NCBI RefSeq assembly: GCF_047675955.1
Contig: NC_132926.1
Location: 18,291,826 to 18,355,825, forward strand
Reading direction: 5' to 3'
Source: Chlorocebus sabaeus
Taxonomy: Eukaryota; Chordata; Mammalia; Primates; Cercopithecidae
Length of the DNA: 64,000 nt
The notes beneath the pieces were generated by a model. The model was not told where the DNA came from. It was given only the letters and a program-made list of their open reading frames with translations, and made no database searches. Position 1 is the first letter of the stretch, and each line of letters opens with the position of its first letter. The position numbers and the translations under genes were made by a program. This document shows positions 34,350 through 46,545 of the stretch, piece after piece.

Positions 34350-36140
34350 TGCCATAGATTAAAATTGTTGTGGTTTTGGTGTGTTAATTTTTTATTTGCA
34401 TTATGCTCACTACTCAGATTCTGTACACAAAAGCAGTGTCTGAACTGCTTCCATTTATATTTACTTCTGGAATCAGGAGAGGACAGAAAGATCTCAAATA
34501 TGATTGTGTAGTAGCTTATTTTTTGTCACTGACTTTCACACTTGAGGGACCTGAGGCTAGTTTGGTAAGGGCACCCCTAGATTCTAAGCATGCTTCTCTG
34601 TCTTCAAAGTTCACTCTCTTTCCTTCCAGTACATGAAATGTATTGTTGGAGGCTTCTACAACTTGTCTTCTTGTTCTGAGAGTTTCTGTAACTGCAGATA
34701 ACCTATTTGACCATCCCTTGGTATAGTTCTGGCTAATTTCTATAAAGGAGTTAATAGGTGATACCATTTGTCATTACACATTTGAGTACATTTTTCTTAT
34801 CAAAAGGAGACTCTCAAGATTGGAATGTCTTGAATATACAAAGGAGTACATCTCTGATTGTATATTAAATACACCATGTCAGGAATTGGACAAGAGATTT
34901 CAGAAGCTTACACAATCAGTCACACTTTGTAAGCCTTCTTTATCCACTCATAAGTAATGCTTGAAAACATCTTTCTACTCTTTTTTTCTCTATCCTATTT
35001 CTGTTTCTGGAACTTGCATAATGTAACCATACTTGCCCGAGGCATCTTTCCCCGTGTCTGCCCTATGCTGTCATGCCACAGTCTGTATTGCTTTTGGAAA
35101 TGGGAAGCTGTTATTAAGGCCTCTGACTCAACACTGGGAAACTTCAGTGATTCTTTTCTTGACTTTGAGATAAAAGAAAGACCACATTCCTTCTTCTACC
35201 CCTAGTCTACTTCTGTCCTGAACTTTGTCACTAAGACCCCAGCTTACAAAACTTTGCCCCTCTCATGAAATGCCAATACTAGAAGAAAAAAGTAACATGA
35301 AAAGGCAGTACTGAGAGTAATTTATTTTATTCTCTAGTCTCACTATATGCTGTTAAGAATGGAACATTTTATAGAAAAGAGGTAATAAAGGAGATGAAAG
35401 ATATCAGCATCATTCTGATAAGCCCAGTTGTCTTGGAATCGTGAATACAGAAGATAAAAAAGAAATACATGTTTCTGTTAAATACTGTTAACACAAATGT
35501 ATAATTCACACAACCAGATGCAACTGTGACTTCTTGGCTGTAAAAACAGAAGTTAGAATGCATGTATTGGGACAGCCAAAGAGTCCAGGAATGTGAAACC
35601 ACACACAAAATATTCCCTTATATGTTCCACTTACACTCAGAAACAGATGTGCACCTCTCTGTCATCCATGTTTTTAAACACAAATAAGAAAGCTGCTAGA
35701 CAAGGACACAGACCCAAACTAAAAAGTCATTTCCCAGCAAGTGACGCAGCAATCTCTACTTTGACTTTGACTTTAGCTCCACAGCTGTGGTGACACTCAC
35801 ATTATGGCTACAGGAAGGAAATTGTTCCCAGGTGAGAAGTAAATTATCTAGCTTGGCACAAAAATGCTGAAAAGGCAAATTCCACCTGCTTTTCTCTAGG
35901 CAAGATATTTTTGTTCAAATATCTTCCTGCCACCTCCTCAAGTAGTCTCCCCCATGTCCAATTTATATCCCGTTTCTGGAAATAATTTCAGTTTTGCATT
36001 CTTTATACGCATAGGCATGTTTATGTGTGGAAATGCATGAGAGACCTTAGGGCCACAGCACACACTTTCTAATTCGCTAAAGAGAGAGTTTCAGAAAACC
36101 TCAAATGCAAATGCCTTGATTTATCAATTCTCCCATTAAT
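34350..36140. other. Unique sequence, no gene seen
   Basis: Frames up to 83 codons (minus 34516-34767) and 82 codons (plus 34957-35205) have no recognised domain. No repeat family recognised. Confidence 0.5.
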
Positions 36141-36640
36141 TCATGGATTCATTCATTTCTTCTTTTATTCGACAAATGAGTCTCAAGTGCCCGTGTTGTG
36201 ACAGGCACTATTTTAAGCTCTGGGATTATAGCACTGACAGATGAGGTCAATGTTCTTGTTATCATACAAGAAGACAGATAAAAGATCATGTAAATAATAA
36301 ATAAACAGACACACGCTTTCCTATTTATTTCACACTTAGCCTGTGTCCAGCATTTATGAAAACAATTTTCTAAGATCCTTCTATAATAGAAAAAATGAGG
36401 AAGAGGGCATCACGGCCTTTGCCCTAAAGAAACATAGAATTTTATGGTGGTGGCAAGCATTCAAGTCACTTACCCTAATATAAACCATAATTTTTTAAGT
36501 TCTATAATAAAGATACAAGAAAAGTGTTGGCAGAAAACTACAGAAAGAGCAGACAGTGACAAATGACAGGGAAAAGCATGTATGGAGAATTCTTGAAAAA
36601 ACTATTGTTGATGATATTGAGGAGGAGGAGGAGGTTGATA
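36140..36640 (-). repeat. L2 LINE, antisense, 3'-end part
   Basis: 'ttattcgacaaatgagtctcaagtgcccgtgttgtgacaggcactattttaagctctgggattatagcactgacagatgag' is the reversed L2 3' end. It continues with decayed L2 to the start of an inserted MIR. A (GAG)n run sits at 36619-36635. Confidence 0.6.
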
Positions 36641-36644
36641 GCAA

Positions 36645-36895
36645 CTAATATTCCAGTCAGCACTCACTTCATTCCATGCACTGTTATAGGTACATTATTA
36701 TAACTTTACGCATGTGAATTCCTTTCATCTTTGTAATCCTGGAAGATAAGCGTTTTCTTATTCCCATTGTACGCTCACTGACTCTGAGGCCTGGAGATAT
36801 TAAGTAAGCTTTCCAAGGTCACAGATGTAGTATGTGAGGGAGCTAGGATTTGAACCCAGGTAGACTGGACCCATTAGTCCATGTTCTTAAATACA
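36645..36895 (-). repeat. MIR SINE, minus strand, nested in L2
   Basis: 'ccatgcactgttataggtacattatta', 'cttattcccattgtacgctcactgactctgaggcctggagatattaagtaagctttccaaggtcacagatgtag' and 'gctaggatttgaacccaggtagactgg...ccatgttcttaa' match reversed MIR almost end to end. L2 sequence lies on both sides. Confidence 0.75.
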
Positions 36896-36899
36896 GCTC

Positions 36900-37190
36900 A
36901 ATACAGCCTCTGATAGTAAAAGGAATTTCAGGAGATAAGAAATAATAATCCTGCCTGATAATACAATGTAACCAAAGGTACAAAGTCTTGAAGGTTCCAA
37001 GCATGTTGAAGAACAAGGAGTGGGCGACTTGGTTGGAGAATCTGAAATAGGAGAAATGTAGAGGGATTTGAGGCTGGGAAAGAAAGAACCCATTGTGAGA
37101 TTTACTGTGTTACCTAATTTTATTCTTTAGGTCAGCAATGGGGAGTCATTGAAAGTGTTTAAAAATGAGAATACAATGCCACTATTGAGA
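36900..37190 (-). repeat. L2 LINE, antisense, continuation after the MIR
   Basis: 'ggtacaaagtcttgaaggttccaagcatgttgaagaacaaggagtgggc' and 'attttattctttaggtcagcaatggggagtcattgaaagtgtttaaa' continue the antisense L2 from 36640 in the right order. Confidence 0.6.
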
Positions 37191-37194
37191 AGGG

Positions 37195-37385
37195 TTTTAC
37201 ATAATGCATACTGCTACATGACCCCTGTGCTAGGTGCTTTATGTATATTATTTCTAATCCTCAAATAACAGTAAAATTATTAACACAGCTTTAACGATGA
37301 GCAAACTAAGGCACACTGCTGATATAAAGCAAGACGGGGATTTAAATTCACATAATTCAGATGACTGCACTATTTCCTTTAATTC
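37195..37385 (-). repeat. MIR SINE, minus strand
   Basis: 'ctgtgctaggtgctttatgtatattatttctaatcctcaaataac', 'gatgagcaaactaaggcacac' and 'gatttaaattcacataattcagatgactgc' follow reversed MIR. Confidence 0.65.
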
Positions 37386-37619
37386 CTGTGAAACTGGACT
37401 TTTAGCAGTATTCGGGAGGTAATGAGAAAGCTAAGATTATAGGCAAGGAGACCAACAGTGTACCTAGTAGTCTTTATTATTTTATAGGCTTTTAAAACTT
37501 GTTAAATACCAACCTGTGTATTTACCGTATTTCTTTGATTAAATTGTGATTTCATTTTGAAGCCATAGAAATGATTAGTTCAATTACTAGGAGGTTTAGG
37601 TCCTGTGAATCTGGTAAAC

Positions 37620-37940
37620 TTGTTCACTCATTTACTGTCTTTTCCAACACTCACTGTTACTGTGTTTACTGTTTGCCAGTCTGTGCACTCGGGGGTACAA
37701 AGGGTACCATGATAGACACAGTCTTTCTCATTGTGAAATATAAAATCAAGCAAGGAAGACAGAGAAAGGTAACAATAACAATGAAAACAGGATAATAAAG
37801 ATAAATAGAAGGTGCTTTGTATGGTTCCTCATAGCACAGACTTCTAACCTGGCTGAAGATTCTGTTAAAAGGGGCTAAGGGGAGGAGGTTAGTAAGGAAG
37901 GAGCAAAAAATGTTTCCTGGAGAATGAGGAGTTACCAAAA
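37620..37940 (-). repeat. L2-like remnant, antisense
   Basis: 'gtttgccagtctgtgcactcgggggtacaaagggtaccatgatagacacagtctttctcattgtg' and 'gttcctcatagcacag...ggagaatgaggag' resemble the reversed L2 3' region. Confidence 0.4.
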
Positions 37941-37944
37941 GCAT

Positions 37945-39200
37945 TAGTAAGAAAGATCATGCATGCATCAAGCATCTTCTAATTGGAGAATATAAGTCTA
38001 CTCAAAGTTACAACATCTGATTGGATTTCAGACTTTTCCTGCACCCACTGATGAGGACTTGAACAACTTCCCGGTTGTTGGAATTTCTAAGTTGGGTGTC
38101 AGGTGCTCAGGATGTCAAAGGTGTCTCATGGGACAACAGCAGTGATTTGCACAGGGTAGTCATAGACAGTGCCAGGCTCAGACCTGCAATTTGAAAGCAA
38201 AGTTAAAGACAGTGCCTTAGGTTTCCCTGTGTTCCCTCCTGCTCTTTTCATAGGGAGAGGTTCCTAATCAAAGTTTCTGCACCAAATGCTGGCATCAATT
38301 GGTATAAATGATTCAAAAAAAACAATTGGATAATTTTTATTTCACTTACCAGAGATGAATGTATGATTGTATAAGGTCAAGACATGGGAGATCTTAGATT
38401 CATAGAGACTGGTAGCCCTTAATTTGGGAATTTTGTGCTTTCAACTAATGACAGTTAGAGCTGGATGTTAGATGTGTTCAGGAGTCTACCCAACCCAACA
38501 GGCTACCCACCAATCAGAATTTCCAGAACCTCCTTGATTTACCTTCATTTTTTCAGGAAATGACGTGATACAAATAAAATCTGTGCAAATGGAAAATAAT
38601 AATATGGAATCAACAACAATAGTCTTCTGCAAAAAAAAAAAAAAAAAAGGCTAGACAATGACAAGGCACAATAATGGGTCCTGTTGTTATAAATACAATT
38701 ATGATCTCAAAATGTAGCATTTGTACAGAAGGGAATAACACATTTTCTTGGAAAAATGACTTCCTTTTCCTCAAAGTCCTTGATTTATGCCATCTGATTT
38801 GTGCTGGGATGAAATTTAATTGGTGGTAACTGTCATCAACACATAAATGTCTAGGTTTCATCTTGAATTTCACAACTGGATGAAGTTCATGGACAAATAC
38901 ATATTCATTCTGCCTTAAGAAAACCTTTTCTAGTTTCTAAGCCTTTTGCTTTCTTTCTCCCTTAAGATGTGGTGAGACGTCTTTTACTGGTCTCATCAGT
39001 TGACCTCTGATTATCCATAGCTCTAATTTTTTTACATGCTTCAGAAACTATTTAGATAATAGTATGGCTTGGGTGGCACTTTCATTTGAAAACTTTTTAA
39101 GTGAACTCTAGGGGAAAAATACTTAAGTTGTAAACTGGGCCCATGCCCAATGGCACAGTAATGACAGTAATAATGACTTTAAATTTTATTTTATAGAAGA
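37945..39200. other. Unique sequence with an A18 run, no gene seen
   Basis: No gene recognised. Isolated A18 run at 38631-38648. Confidence 0.5.
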
Positions 39201-39214
39201 AGTAATTTTATGTT

Positions 39215-39395
39215 ATGGTGTCAGTCACTGAGCATCTATTAGGTGCCAGGTACTGTGCTAAGAGATATATAAACATCATCCTATTTATTTTACACACCTT
39301 TATGTACTAGGAGCCATTTATCTCCACCTAATAGACCAAGGAAATGAACATTAAGTCAGTTAATTAGGCTGTTAAAGGCCACCACTAGCCAGAAT
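39215..39395 (-). repeat. MIR SINE, minus strand
   Basis: 'actgagcatctattaggtgccaggtactgtgctaagag...aaacatcatcctatttattttacacacc' and 'accaaggaaatgaacattaag' follow reversed MIR. Confidence 0.6.
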
Positions 39396-39468
39396 GTGTG
39401 TGTGTGTGTGTGTGTGTGTGTGTCATCTTCAAATAACATTTTGTGTGTGTATGTCTGTGTGTGTGTGT
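39395..39468. repeat. TG microsatellite, two blocks
   Basis: (TG)14 at 39395-39422 and a second, interrupted TG block at 39442-39468, separated by a short unique spacer. Confidence 0.9.
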
Positions 39469-39474
39469 TCCAGT

Positions 39475-39815
39475 TGCTTTGGTTATATAACAAGTTATCC
39501 TAAATATTAGTGCTTGAAACAATGATAAAATTTATACTTTACTTACAAATCTGCAGTTTGGGGAAGACTTAGTGAGAATAGTTTGTTTCTGTTTTACTCG
39601 GCATCCCTTGGGGTGGCTGGAAGGGAGGAAGCTGGAATCATCTGAAGGCTTATTCACTCACATTTCTGGTATTATCTGTAGACTGTGTTTAATTGGGGCT
39701 GTTAGCAGAAACAAGTAAACACCATGGCTTTTCCATGTAACCTGGGGTTTCTTTCTCACAACATGATTGCTAAATTCCAAGGGCAAGCAGAGAAAAGAGA
39801 CACAGACAGAGAGAC
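39475..39815. repeat. Old interspersed repeat, family unassigned
   Basis: 'gttatataacaagttatcctaaatattagtgcttgaaacaatgataa', 'ctgcagtttggg', 'cactcacatttctgg', and 'cacaacatgattgctaaattccaagggcaagcagagaaaag' follow the order of a common old mammalian repeat that I could not name with confidence. Confidence 0.35.
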
Positions 39816-39824
39816 CATTTATTG

Positions 39825-41806
39825 ACTCTCAATAAACTAGGTATTGATGGAAAGTATCTCAAAATAATAAGAGCTATTTATGACAAACCCACAGGCAATG
39901 TCATACTGAATGGGCCAAAGCTGGAAGCATTCCCTTTAAAAACTGGCACAAGACAAGGATGCCCTCTCTCACCGCTCCTATTCAACATAGTATTGGAAGT
40001 TCTGGGCAGGGCAATCAGGCCAGAGAAAGAAATAAAGCGTATTTGAATAGGCAGAGAGGAACTCAAATTTTCCCTGTTTGCAGATGACATGATTGTATTT
40101 TTAGAAAACCCCATCATATCAGCCCAAAATCTCCTTAAGCTGATAAGCAACTTCAGCAAAGTGTCAGGATAAAAAATCAACACGCAAAACTCACAAGCAT
40201 TCCAATACCCCAATAATAGACAAACAGCGAGCCAAATCATGAATGAACTCCCATTCACACTTGCTACAAAGAGAATAAATACCTAGGAATCCAAATTACA
40301 AGGGATGTGAAGAACCTCTTCAAGGAGAACTACAAACCACTGCTCAAAAAATCAGAGAGGACACAAACAAATGGAAAAACATTCCATGCTCATGGATAGG
40401 AAGAATAAATATTGTGAAAATGGACATACTACCCAAAGTAATTTATAGATTCAATGCTATCTCCATCAAGCTACCATTAAATTTCTTTACAGAATTAGAA
40501 AAAACTATTTTAAATTTCATATAGAACCAAAAAAGAGCCTGTATAGCCAAGACGATCCTAATCAAAAAGAACAAAGCTGGAGGGATCATGCTACCTGACT
40601 TCAAACTATACTATAAGGCTACAGTAACCAAAACAGCATGGTACTGGTACCAAAACAGATATATAGACTAATGGAACAGAACAGAGGACTCGGAAATAAC
40701 ACCACACATCTAGAACCATCTGACCTTTGATAAACCTGCCGAAAACAAGCAATGGGGAAAGGATTCCCTATTTAATAAATGGTGTTGGGAAAACTGGCTA
40801 GCCAGATGTAGAAAACTGAAACTGGACCCCTTCCTTACACCTTATACAAAAATTAACTCAAGATGGATTAAAGACTTAAATGTAAGACATAAAACCACAA
40901 AAACCCTAGGAGAAAACCTAGGCAATACCATTCAGGACATAGGCATGGGCAAAGACTTCATGACTAAAACACCAAAAGCAATGGCAACAAAAGCCAAAAT
41001 TGACAAATGGAATCTAATTAAACTAAAGAGCTTCTGCACAGCAAAAGGAACTATCATCAGAGTGAACAGGCAACCTACAGAATGGGAGAACATTTTTGCA
41101 ATCTATCCATCTGATAAAGGGCTAATATCTAGAATCTACAAGGAACTTAAACAAATTTACAAGGAAAAAACCAAACAACCCCATCAAAAAGTAGGTGAAG
41201 GATATGAACAGATATTTCTCAAAAGAAGACATTTATGTGGCCAACAAACATATGAAAAAAAGCTCATCATTGCTGGTCATTAGAGAAATGCAAATCAAAA
41301 CCATAATAAGATACTATCTCATGCCAATTAGAATGGCGATCATTAAAAAGTCAGGAAACAACAGATGCTGGAGACGATGTGGAGAAATAGGAATGCTTTT
41401 ACACTGTTAGTGGGAATGTAAATTAGTTAAACTATTGTGGAAGACAGTGTGGTGATTCCTCAAGGATCTAGAACCTGAAATACCACTTGACCCAGCAATC
41501 CCACTACTAGGTATATACCCAAAGGATTAAAAATCATTCTGCTATAAAGACACAGGCACACATATGTTTATGGCAGCACTATTCACAATAGCAAAGACTT
41601 GGAACCAACCCAAATACCCATCAATGACAGACTGCATAAAGAAAATGTGGCACATATACACCATGGAATACTATACAGCCATAAAAAAGGATGAGATCAT
41701 GTCCTTTGCAGGGACATGGATGAAGCTGGAAACCATCATTCTCAGTAAACTAACAAAGGAACAGAAAACCAAACACCACATGTTCTCACTCATAAGTGAG
41801 AGTTGA
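39825..41806 (+). pseudogene. L1 ORF2 remnant (reverse transcriptase to C terminus)
   Basis: Frame 39822-40046 spells the reverse transcriptase stretch 'KLGIDGKYLKIIRAIYDKP' and 'GTRQGCPLSPLLFN', then hits a TGA just before the FADD block. The FADD-coding DNA follows at 40078-40089 in another segment. Later frames at 40945-41283, 41195-41410 and 41564-41806 are pieces of the C-terminal third. The C-terminal zinc-knuckle-like motif begins CWRRCGEIGMLLHC and then stops (TAG replaces a Trp codon at 41408-41410). The family's natural stop is kept at 41804-41806. ORF1 and the endonuclease domain are absent. Confidence 0.9.
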
Positions 41807-42019
41807 ACAATGAGAATACGTGGACACAGTGAGGAGAACATCACACACTGGGGCCTGTTGGGGAGTTGGGGGGGCTAGGGGAGGGATAGCATTAGCAGAA
41901 ATACCTAATGTAGATGACCAGTTGATGGGTGCAGCAAACCACCAGGGCACGTGTATACCTATGTAACAGACCTGCACGTTCTGCACATGTATCTCAAAAC
42001 TTAAAGTATAATGTAAAAA
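39825..42019 (+). mobile_element. 5'-truncated LINE-1, + strand
   Basis: L1 starting inside the ORF2 reverse transcriptase region ('ctctcaataaactaggtattgatgg') and running without inversion to the 3' UTR end AACTTAAAGTATAATG. The last 2.2 kb of a 6-kb element is present. Similarity to L1PA/L1PB consensus is high apart from scattered stops and indels. It belongs to roughly the same age class as 5579-8223, because both share 3'-UTR variants such as ATAGCATTAG and GATGGGTGCAGCAAACCACC. No convincing target duplication was found. It is inactive. Confidence 0.92.
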
Positions 42020-42465
42020 GATTCAGTCTTCCTCAATGTATAACTCATATGTGAGTATATTTGAATACATATGAATAGGAACATCTTGCACCCCACTCAT
42101 ATACAACTCATATATATGAATATATATGTAAATATGCAGACATACACATCTATATACTTGTATCTACATAGATGACTTCTTGGCATCATGAAAATCCTCA
42201 ATCTATCTGTGATGGAGAATTTAAACTCTAATAATGGAGGTCATTTAGCAGAGATCCTTCAGAATCTAACTACCATTAACTGTCATGCCTAAGGAACACT
42301 TTCTTTCACATTCTGTTTCTTCTGGTCAACAGGATCTCAGCTTTCCTATTTCAGAAGATGGTTGTTTCTGTGTATGTTTCACCTGCATTAAATATACAAC
42401 ATGTCAGCTAGTTCAGGAAACAGGAACAAGGAGACATGGTCTGAAAGAGGAGAACGGACAAGGGC
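42020..42465. other. Unique AT-rich sequence, no gene seen
   Basis: ATATG-rich stretches (42045-42170). Nothing recognised. Confidence 0.5.
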
Positions 42466-42557
42466 TCAGATGGTGGCATTAGATCTGGTTTGGAATCTTG
42501 CCTCCACCTCTTAACTATACAACCTTGGGGAATTTATTCAACCTACAGATGAGTTTT
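42466..42557 (+). repeat. MIR SINE, + strand, 5' part (split by Alu)
   Basis: 'gatggtggcattagatctggtttggaatcttgcctccacctcttaactatacaaccttgggg' is the MIR core. It breaks at the Alu and continues at 42827. Confidence 0.75.
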
Positions 42558-42826
42558 AGTTTTTTTGTTTGTTTTTTTGTTTGTTTTCCCAGGCTGGAGT
42601 GCAGTGGCGCGATCTTGGCTCACTGCAAGCTCTGCCTCCCGGGTTCCCGCCATTTTCCTGCCTCAGCCTCCCGAGTAGCTGGGACTATAGGCACCGCCAA
42701 CACGCCCGGCTAATTTTTTGTATTTTTAGTAGAGACAGGGTTTCACCGTGTTCGGTGACCTCGTGATCCGCCCGCCTTGGCCTCCCAACGTGCTGGGATT
42801 ATAGGCATGAGCCACCGTGCCCGGCC
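42558..42826 (-). mobile_element. AluY-like Alu, minus strand, with internal deletions
   Basis: Antisense Alu with many retained CpG sites (GGCGCGATC, CCCGGG, CACGCCCGGC, GATCCGCCCGCC), so it is comparatively young. The T-tail is a TTTG-rich string. About 25 bases including GAGACAGAGTCTCGC are missing before CCCAGGCTGG, and a second gap lies after CACCGTGTT where the expected CAGGATGGTCTC is absent. GAGTTTT at 42551-42557 and 42827-42833 is the likely (short) target duplication. Confidence 0.88.
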
Positions 42827-42965
42827 GAGTTTTCATTTTCTTATCCACAAAATGAGGATATTGTTGCATTCCTCACAAGATTGTTATGAAGGGACATGAA
42901 ATAGCATCGGTAAAGTATTTGGTGCAATGCCTAGCCCATAGATGTTATGTAGAAAATTGTATCAA
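42827..42965 (+). repeat. MIR SINE, + strand, 3' part after Alu
   Basis: 'cattttcttatccacaaaatgaggatattg', 'cctcacaagattgttatgaagg' and 'ggtgcaatgcctagcccatagatg' continue the MIR from before the Alu in register. Confidence 0.75.
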
Positions 42966-43009
42966 AGTTTAAATAAAGAAGGAAATGTCATTTTTTTTTT
43001 TTATAGCCT

Positions 43010-43515
43010 ATAAGATATTTTCATGATTTAGCTCCTGTTAACCTCCCTGGCTTCATCCTACCCCACACTCCACTAAGTCAATTTACAATCATTATGCTCT
43101 AAACTTTATAACCTTCTTTCTACTTAAAAAAAAAAAAATCTGTCCTGGCCTCAAAGCTATTGTGAATTTTCTTCTCTTTTTCTGGAAGATTCTTTTCTCA
43201 AAACACTGCATTGTTAATTCTTTTCCATCATTCATATAGTTTAATCTTATTGAGGAGGGCTTTTCATGCTCAACTTCTTACCCAAAGGACTTCTGTTCCT
43301 CCAAATAATTATTTATCATGTTATTTTGATTATAATCTTTCTGACAATTCTTTGTACTCAAACGTATCTTTATTATGGATTTGATTTACTTTGTAATTAT
43401 GTGGGTCTCCCACAAGATTGTGAGCTGTGTAGAAGCAGATAAAAGCTGTGACCTTCTCTGCCTTGTTCGAGGGCCCGAGAGAGTGCCAGGCCAATAGTAG
43501 GTGCTCAGTATATAT
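43010..43515 (+). repeat. L2 LINE 3' end, + strand
   Basis: 'gatttagctcctgttaacctccctggcttcatcctacc', 'ttcatgctcaacttcttacccaaaggac', 'gtgagctgtgtagaagcagataaaag', and 'gagtgccaggccaatagtaggtgctcagtatata' follow the L2 3' region to its end. An A12 run (43129-43140) interrupts it. Confidence 0.7.
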
Positions 43516-43543
43516 TGGATGGATGGATGGGTAGATGGATGGA
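43516..43543. repeat. TGGA microsatellite at the L2 terminus
   Basis: (TGGA)n with one GTAGA interruption, directly where L2 elements normally end in short tandem TGAA-type units. Confidence 0.85.
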
Positions 43544-44500
43544 TAAACACGTATGAATGTGTGTTTATGTGTGTTTAATGAGGGTAAAGTGAGGAATTAT
43601 TTTAAAAGGAAACAGCACATAAATTAGCATTTCTATGGGAGAGATGAGACTATGACATTTACCTACTGTTCTTTATTGAAGGGATGCAACTGAAAGAGAC
43701 CTAGGTGATTTCTCTTTATTCACCGCAGGGCTCACACTGGAGATGAATTTACCCCATGCTGCAGTGAAATAATAAGCTACTTTTATCTTTTCCTTGATGC
43801 CCTTCATTCTTTCCCTTGGGCCTTATGAATGCATGACCTAGGGATTATTTCTGTTTCTTTCACTTCTGTTCTCCTGGGTTTAACTCAGAGTATCTAACTG
43901 GATGCCTCTCTATGAAGAAAATTTGCCTCCCTTTTCCAGGAGATGTTTCAAAATCTCAAAAAATGAATGTATTGCACATGCAAATCAATACTCCAAAAAC
44001 AAAACAATTCTAAAAATCATCCAAGCTTGCATAAAAATAAACGTTAAATTCCTTGGACTATTTTTTACTTTTCTGGCCTTTATACTAGAGCTATTTGGCA
44101 AATGAAAATTCATCAGTGTATAAATGAATTTATGTGTTTGTGTAAGAAGTTCTAATTAGCACATACAGTGAAGTGTGGAGAGTTTTCTGTGTAACATTCT
44201 CTGGCTGAGGTTTAAAACCAAGGTCTCTCCTCTGAAATAAGTGGACAGCTGCTACGTGCTTAAAAAAATAAAAGGAAAGAAAATAAGTTGTTAACTTGGG
44301 ACTGTGGAGTGGAACTTGACTGTATCTCCGGAACAGATGTTTCAGGTCTGGGACATTTTGCATGGAATCATTAGAGACTTCATATCCAAAGACTCCTAGG
44401 GAGCTGTCTGACTGTTCTGTTTAATTAATAGATCTCTTTGCAACTCTAGAAGCAGCAGAGCCAAGAGACTATTACTGGCGTGCAGTGCCAATCACTTTTC
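43544..44500. other. Unique sequence, no gene seen
   Basis: No family or gene recognised. The longest frames (67 and 77 codons) have no domain. Confidence 0.5.
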
Positions 44501-44514
44501 CACCTTGAAAACTC

Positions 44515-44660
44515 TTATGGTCACCCCAAGTGGCCTTGGACTGGTCACCAGGCCTCCCTAGGCCTCAGTTTCCCCATCTTAATTGGAGAGAATATGAATA
44601 TTTCCATGTTTCACAGAGATATGTCAGAGTACCTAAACTAATGAATTGTACAAAGTTGTT
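44515..44660 (+). repeat. MIR-like fragment, + strand
   Basis: 'cctaggcctcagtttccccatcttaattggagagaatatga' and 'cctaaactaatgaattgtacaaag' resemble the MIR 3' half. Confidence 0.5.
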
Positions 44661-46395
44661 TGCTTTCTGACAACCCTATTTTTAAAGTCCCAATTATTCT
44701 CTTTTTCTTTATAATCACCATGAATTCAGGCTATAATAATTCTGGGATTAAAGCCACATAATATAATATTCTCACAATAGTTTAATGGAACTAAATAGTT
44801 TGCTTTTCATCATTCATGTTCAATCACTCAACACTAAATTTAGTATTAAGCAATTTTGTAACAATTTCAAGAGAAAAAGGGTTGAGAGAGAACATTGCTC
44901 TTCCGTGCTCATAAGCTTCTCTTTGTTTTCTTCATAAGCCTGGACATTTGGAGAACTGAGGGAGGAACATGACATACTCAGTAGGGTGCTTTGTACAGCA
45001 CCTAGAAAAGTGACTTTCTTCTTATTCAGCTGATTTACAAAGTGATCGATGATAAGTAACATCCCTAAGCCCCCTGCCTAACCTAGCTTCTCAAAGATCA
45101 ACTTAGCAGCCATTAAGGGATATTGTTTTCATATTGACAAGGAAATCAGAATGTTTTACTGAGTGGTGGTTGCATGTTTTCTTCCTGGTGGAATATGATT
45201 TCCTAGTGTCCTTGAAAGCACCACACTTCCCTCTCCCTACCCTCTTCATACTGGAAAACATTTCCACTCTCTTTGCATCCTCAAACAAAGAGACTTCCTA
45301 TTCACTTAGTTTGGTTCCCTTGTGACCTGAAATCATTTTACCTATAGAAGACAGATGACTTCAGCCCTCCCATCTTGAGCTTGAATTGCAATACAAACCA
45401 AATTAGATAAAATAAATCAATAATATCTTTGCAGGCCAAATTCACTTAAGTAACATTTACAGTTCAATTGCCCACTTTGCCTATATACTTTAATCCATTA
45501 ACACTCTACATCTGGCATCTGAATAAATACGGTACCCCAGCTGAATACAAACAAACTAGGAGTCCATCATTATTTTGTGTTGAGTGAAAGGTTAGTAAAT
45601 TTTCATTTCTTTTTTGTTTTAAAAAGTGATGAAGTAAAGAAAAAGCTGGTATATCACAAAGCTTGATTTGTTTGACTAGCTTTTGCAATGCACTCAGAGC
45701 TCATTGATGGCTGAGAAGCTTATATTGCTGTAATTACATGGACCATTGCATTCATATCTCTTATGCTGTGAACCCCCATATATATAGTCCAATACATTTG
45801 TATTTGGATTCTAACTTGGAAAGCAGACCTTAGATAAGGAATAGTAGACACACATGCTGAACTGTGGCACAGAATTTCATAGTGGGTTCTGTGCTCATCA
45901 AATTAATAGGACACTTAAATATTACTGTGGCTAGCATAGGCATAACTCGAACATCTTGGTCAGTCCAATTTGCTAAATTTTCATGTAAACTGCAACTGAA
46001 TTAGTCTCTCCAGTTCCAGAATTACCAATAGACTATAGTATATTATACTGAACAAAGCTCTGTAGATAAGATTTTTATGTAATCATTGGTTTGAACTTGG
46101 GAGAAGGGCTTTCAAACAACTTCTTTCTACCAATATCAGAGCCCTAGTTGTGTCAAAACCTTGGTTACAACTGGAAAGAGGTGACATTGGAAACCTAGTC
46201 CCAGAGGTTTAGGAAATAGAATGCAAAGTAGTCAAGCATCTGCCTATACAGATGACTGTAAGACCATCGCTGCAAAAGCAGTGACAAGACAGCAACAACA
46301 TTCCCACTGGATGTATATTTCAGGGTTTGGGGCTACCTAATATTTTGGCTTTTTGTTTCTTATACAATACCATCAAAGACTCTCATGGGTATGTT
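44660..46395. other. Unique sequence, no gene seen
   Basis: No mobile element or gene recognised. Overlapping 60-80 codon frames on both strands near 44820-45325 have no domain. Confidence 0.5.
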
Positions 46396-46399
46396 GTAT

Positions 46400-46545
46400 A
46401 ATAATATAGCACAGGGACTAAGGTAGAAGTTTCAGTGTTAGGAAGCCTAGATTCAAATATTGGCACTGCTACTTTCTACTTTCTCTCTGATGGGAGAGTC
46501 AGTAACTTTTGTAAAATGGGAATAAAAACAAAAGCTAATTCGTAA
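46400..46545 (+). repeat. MIR SINE fragment, + strand
   Basis: 'aatatagcacagggactaaggtag', 'gcctagattcaaatattggcactgctactttctac' and 'cagtaacttttgtaaaatgggaataaa' follow MIR head and core. Confidence 0.65.
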
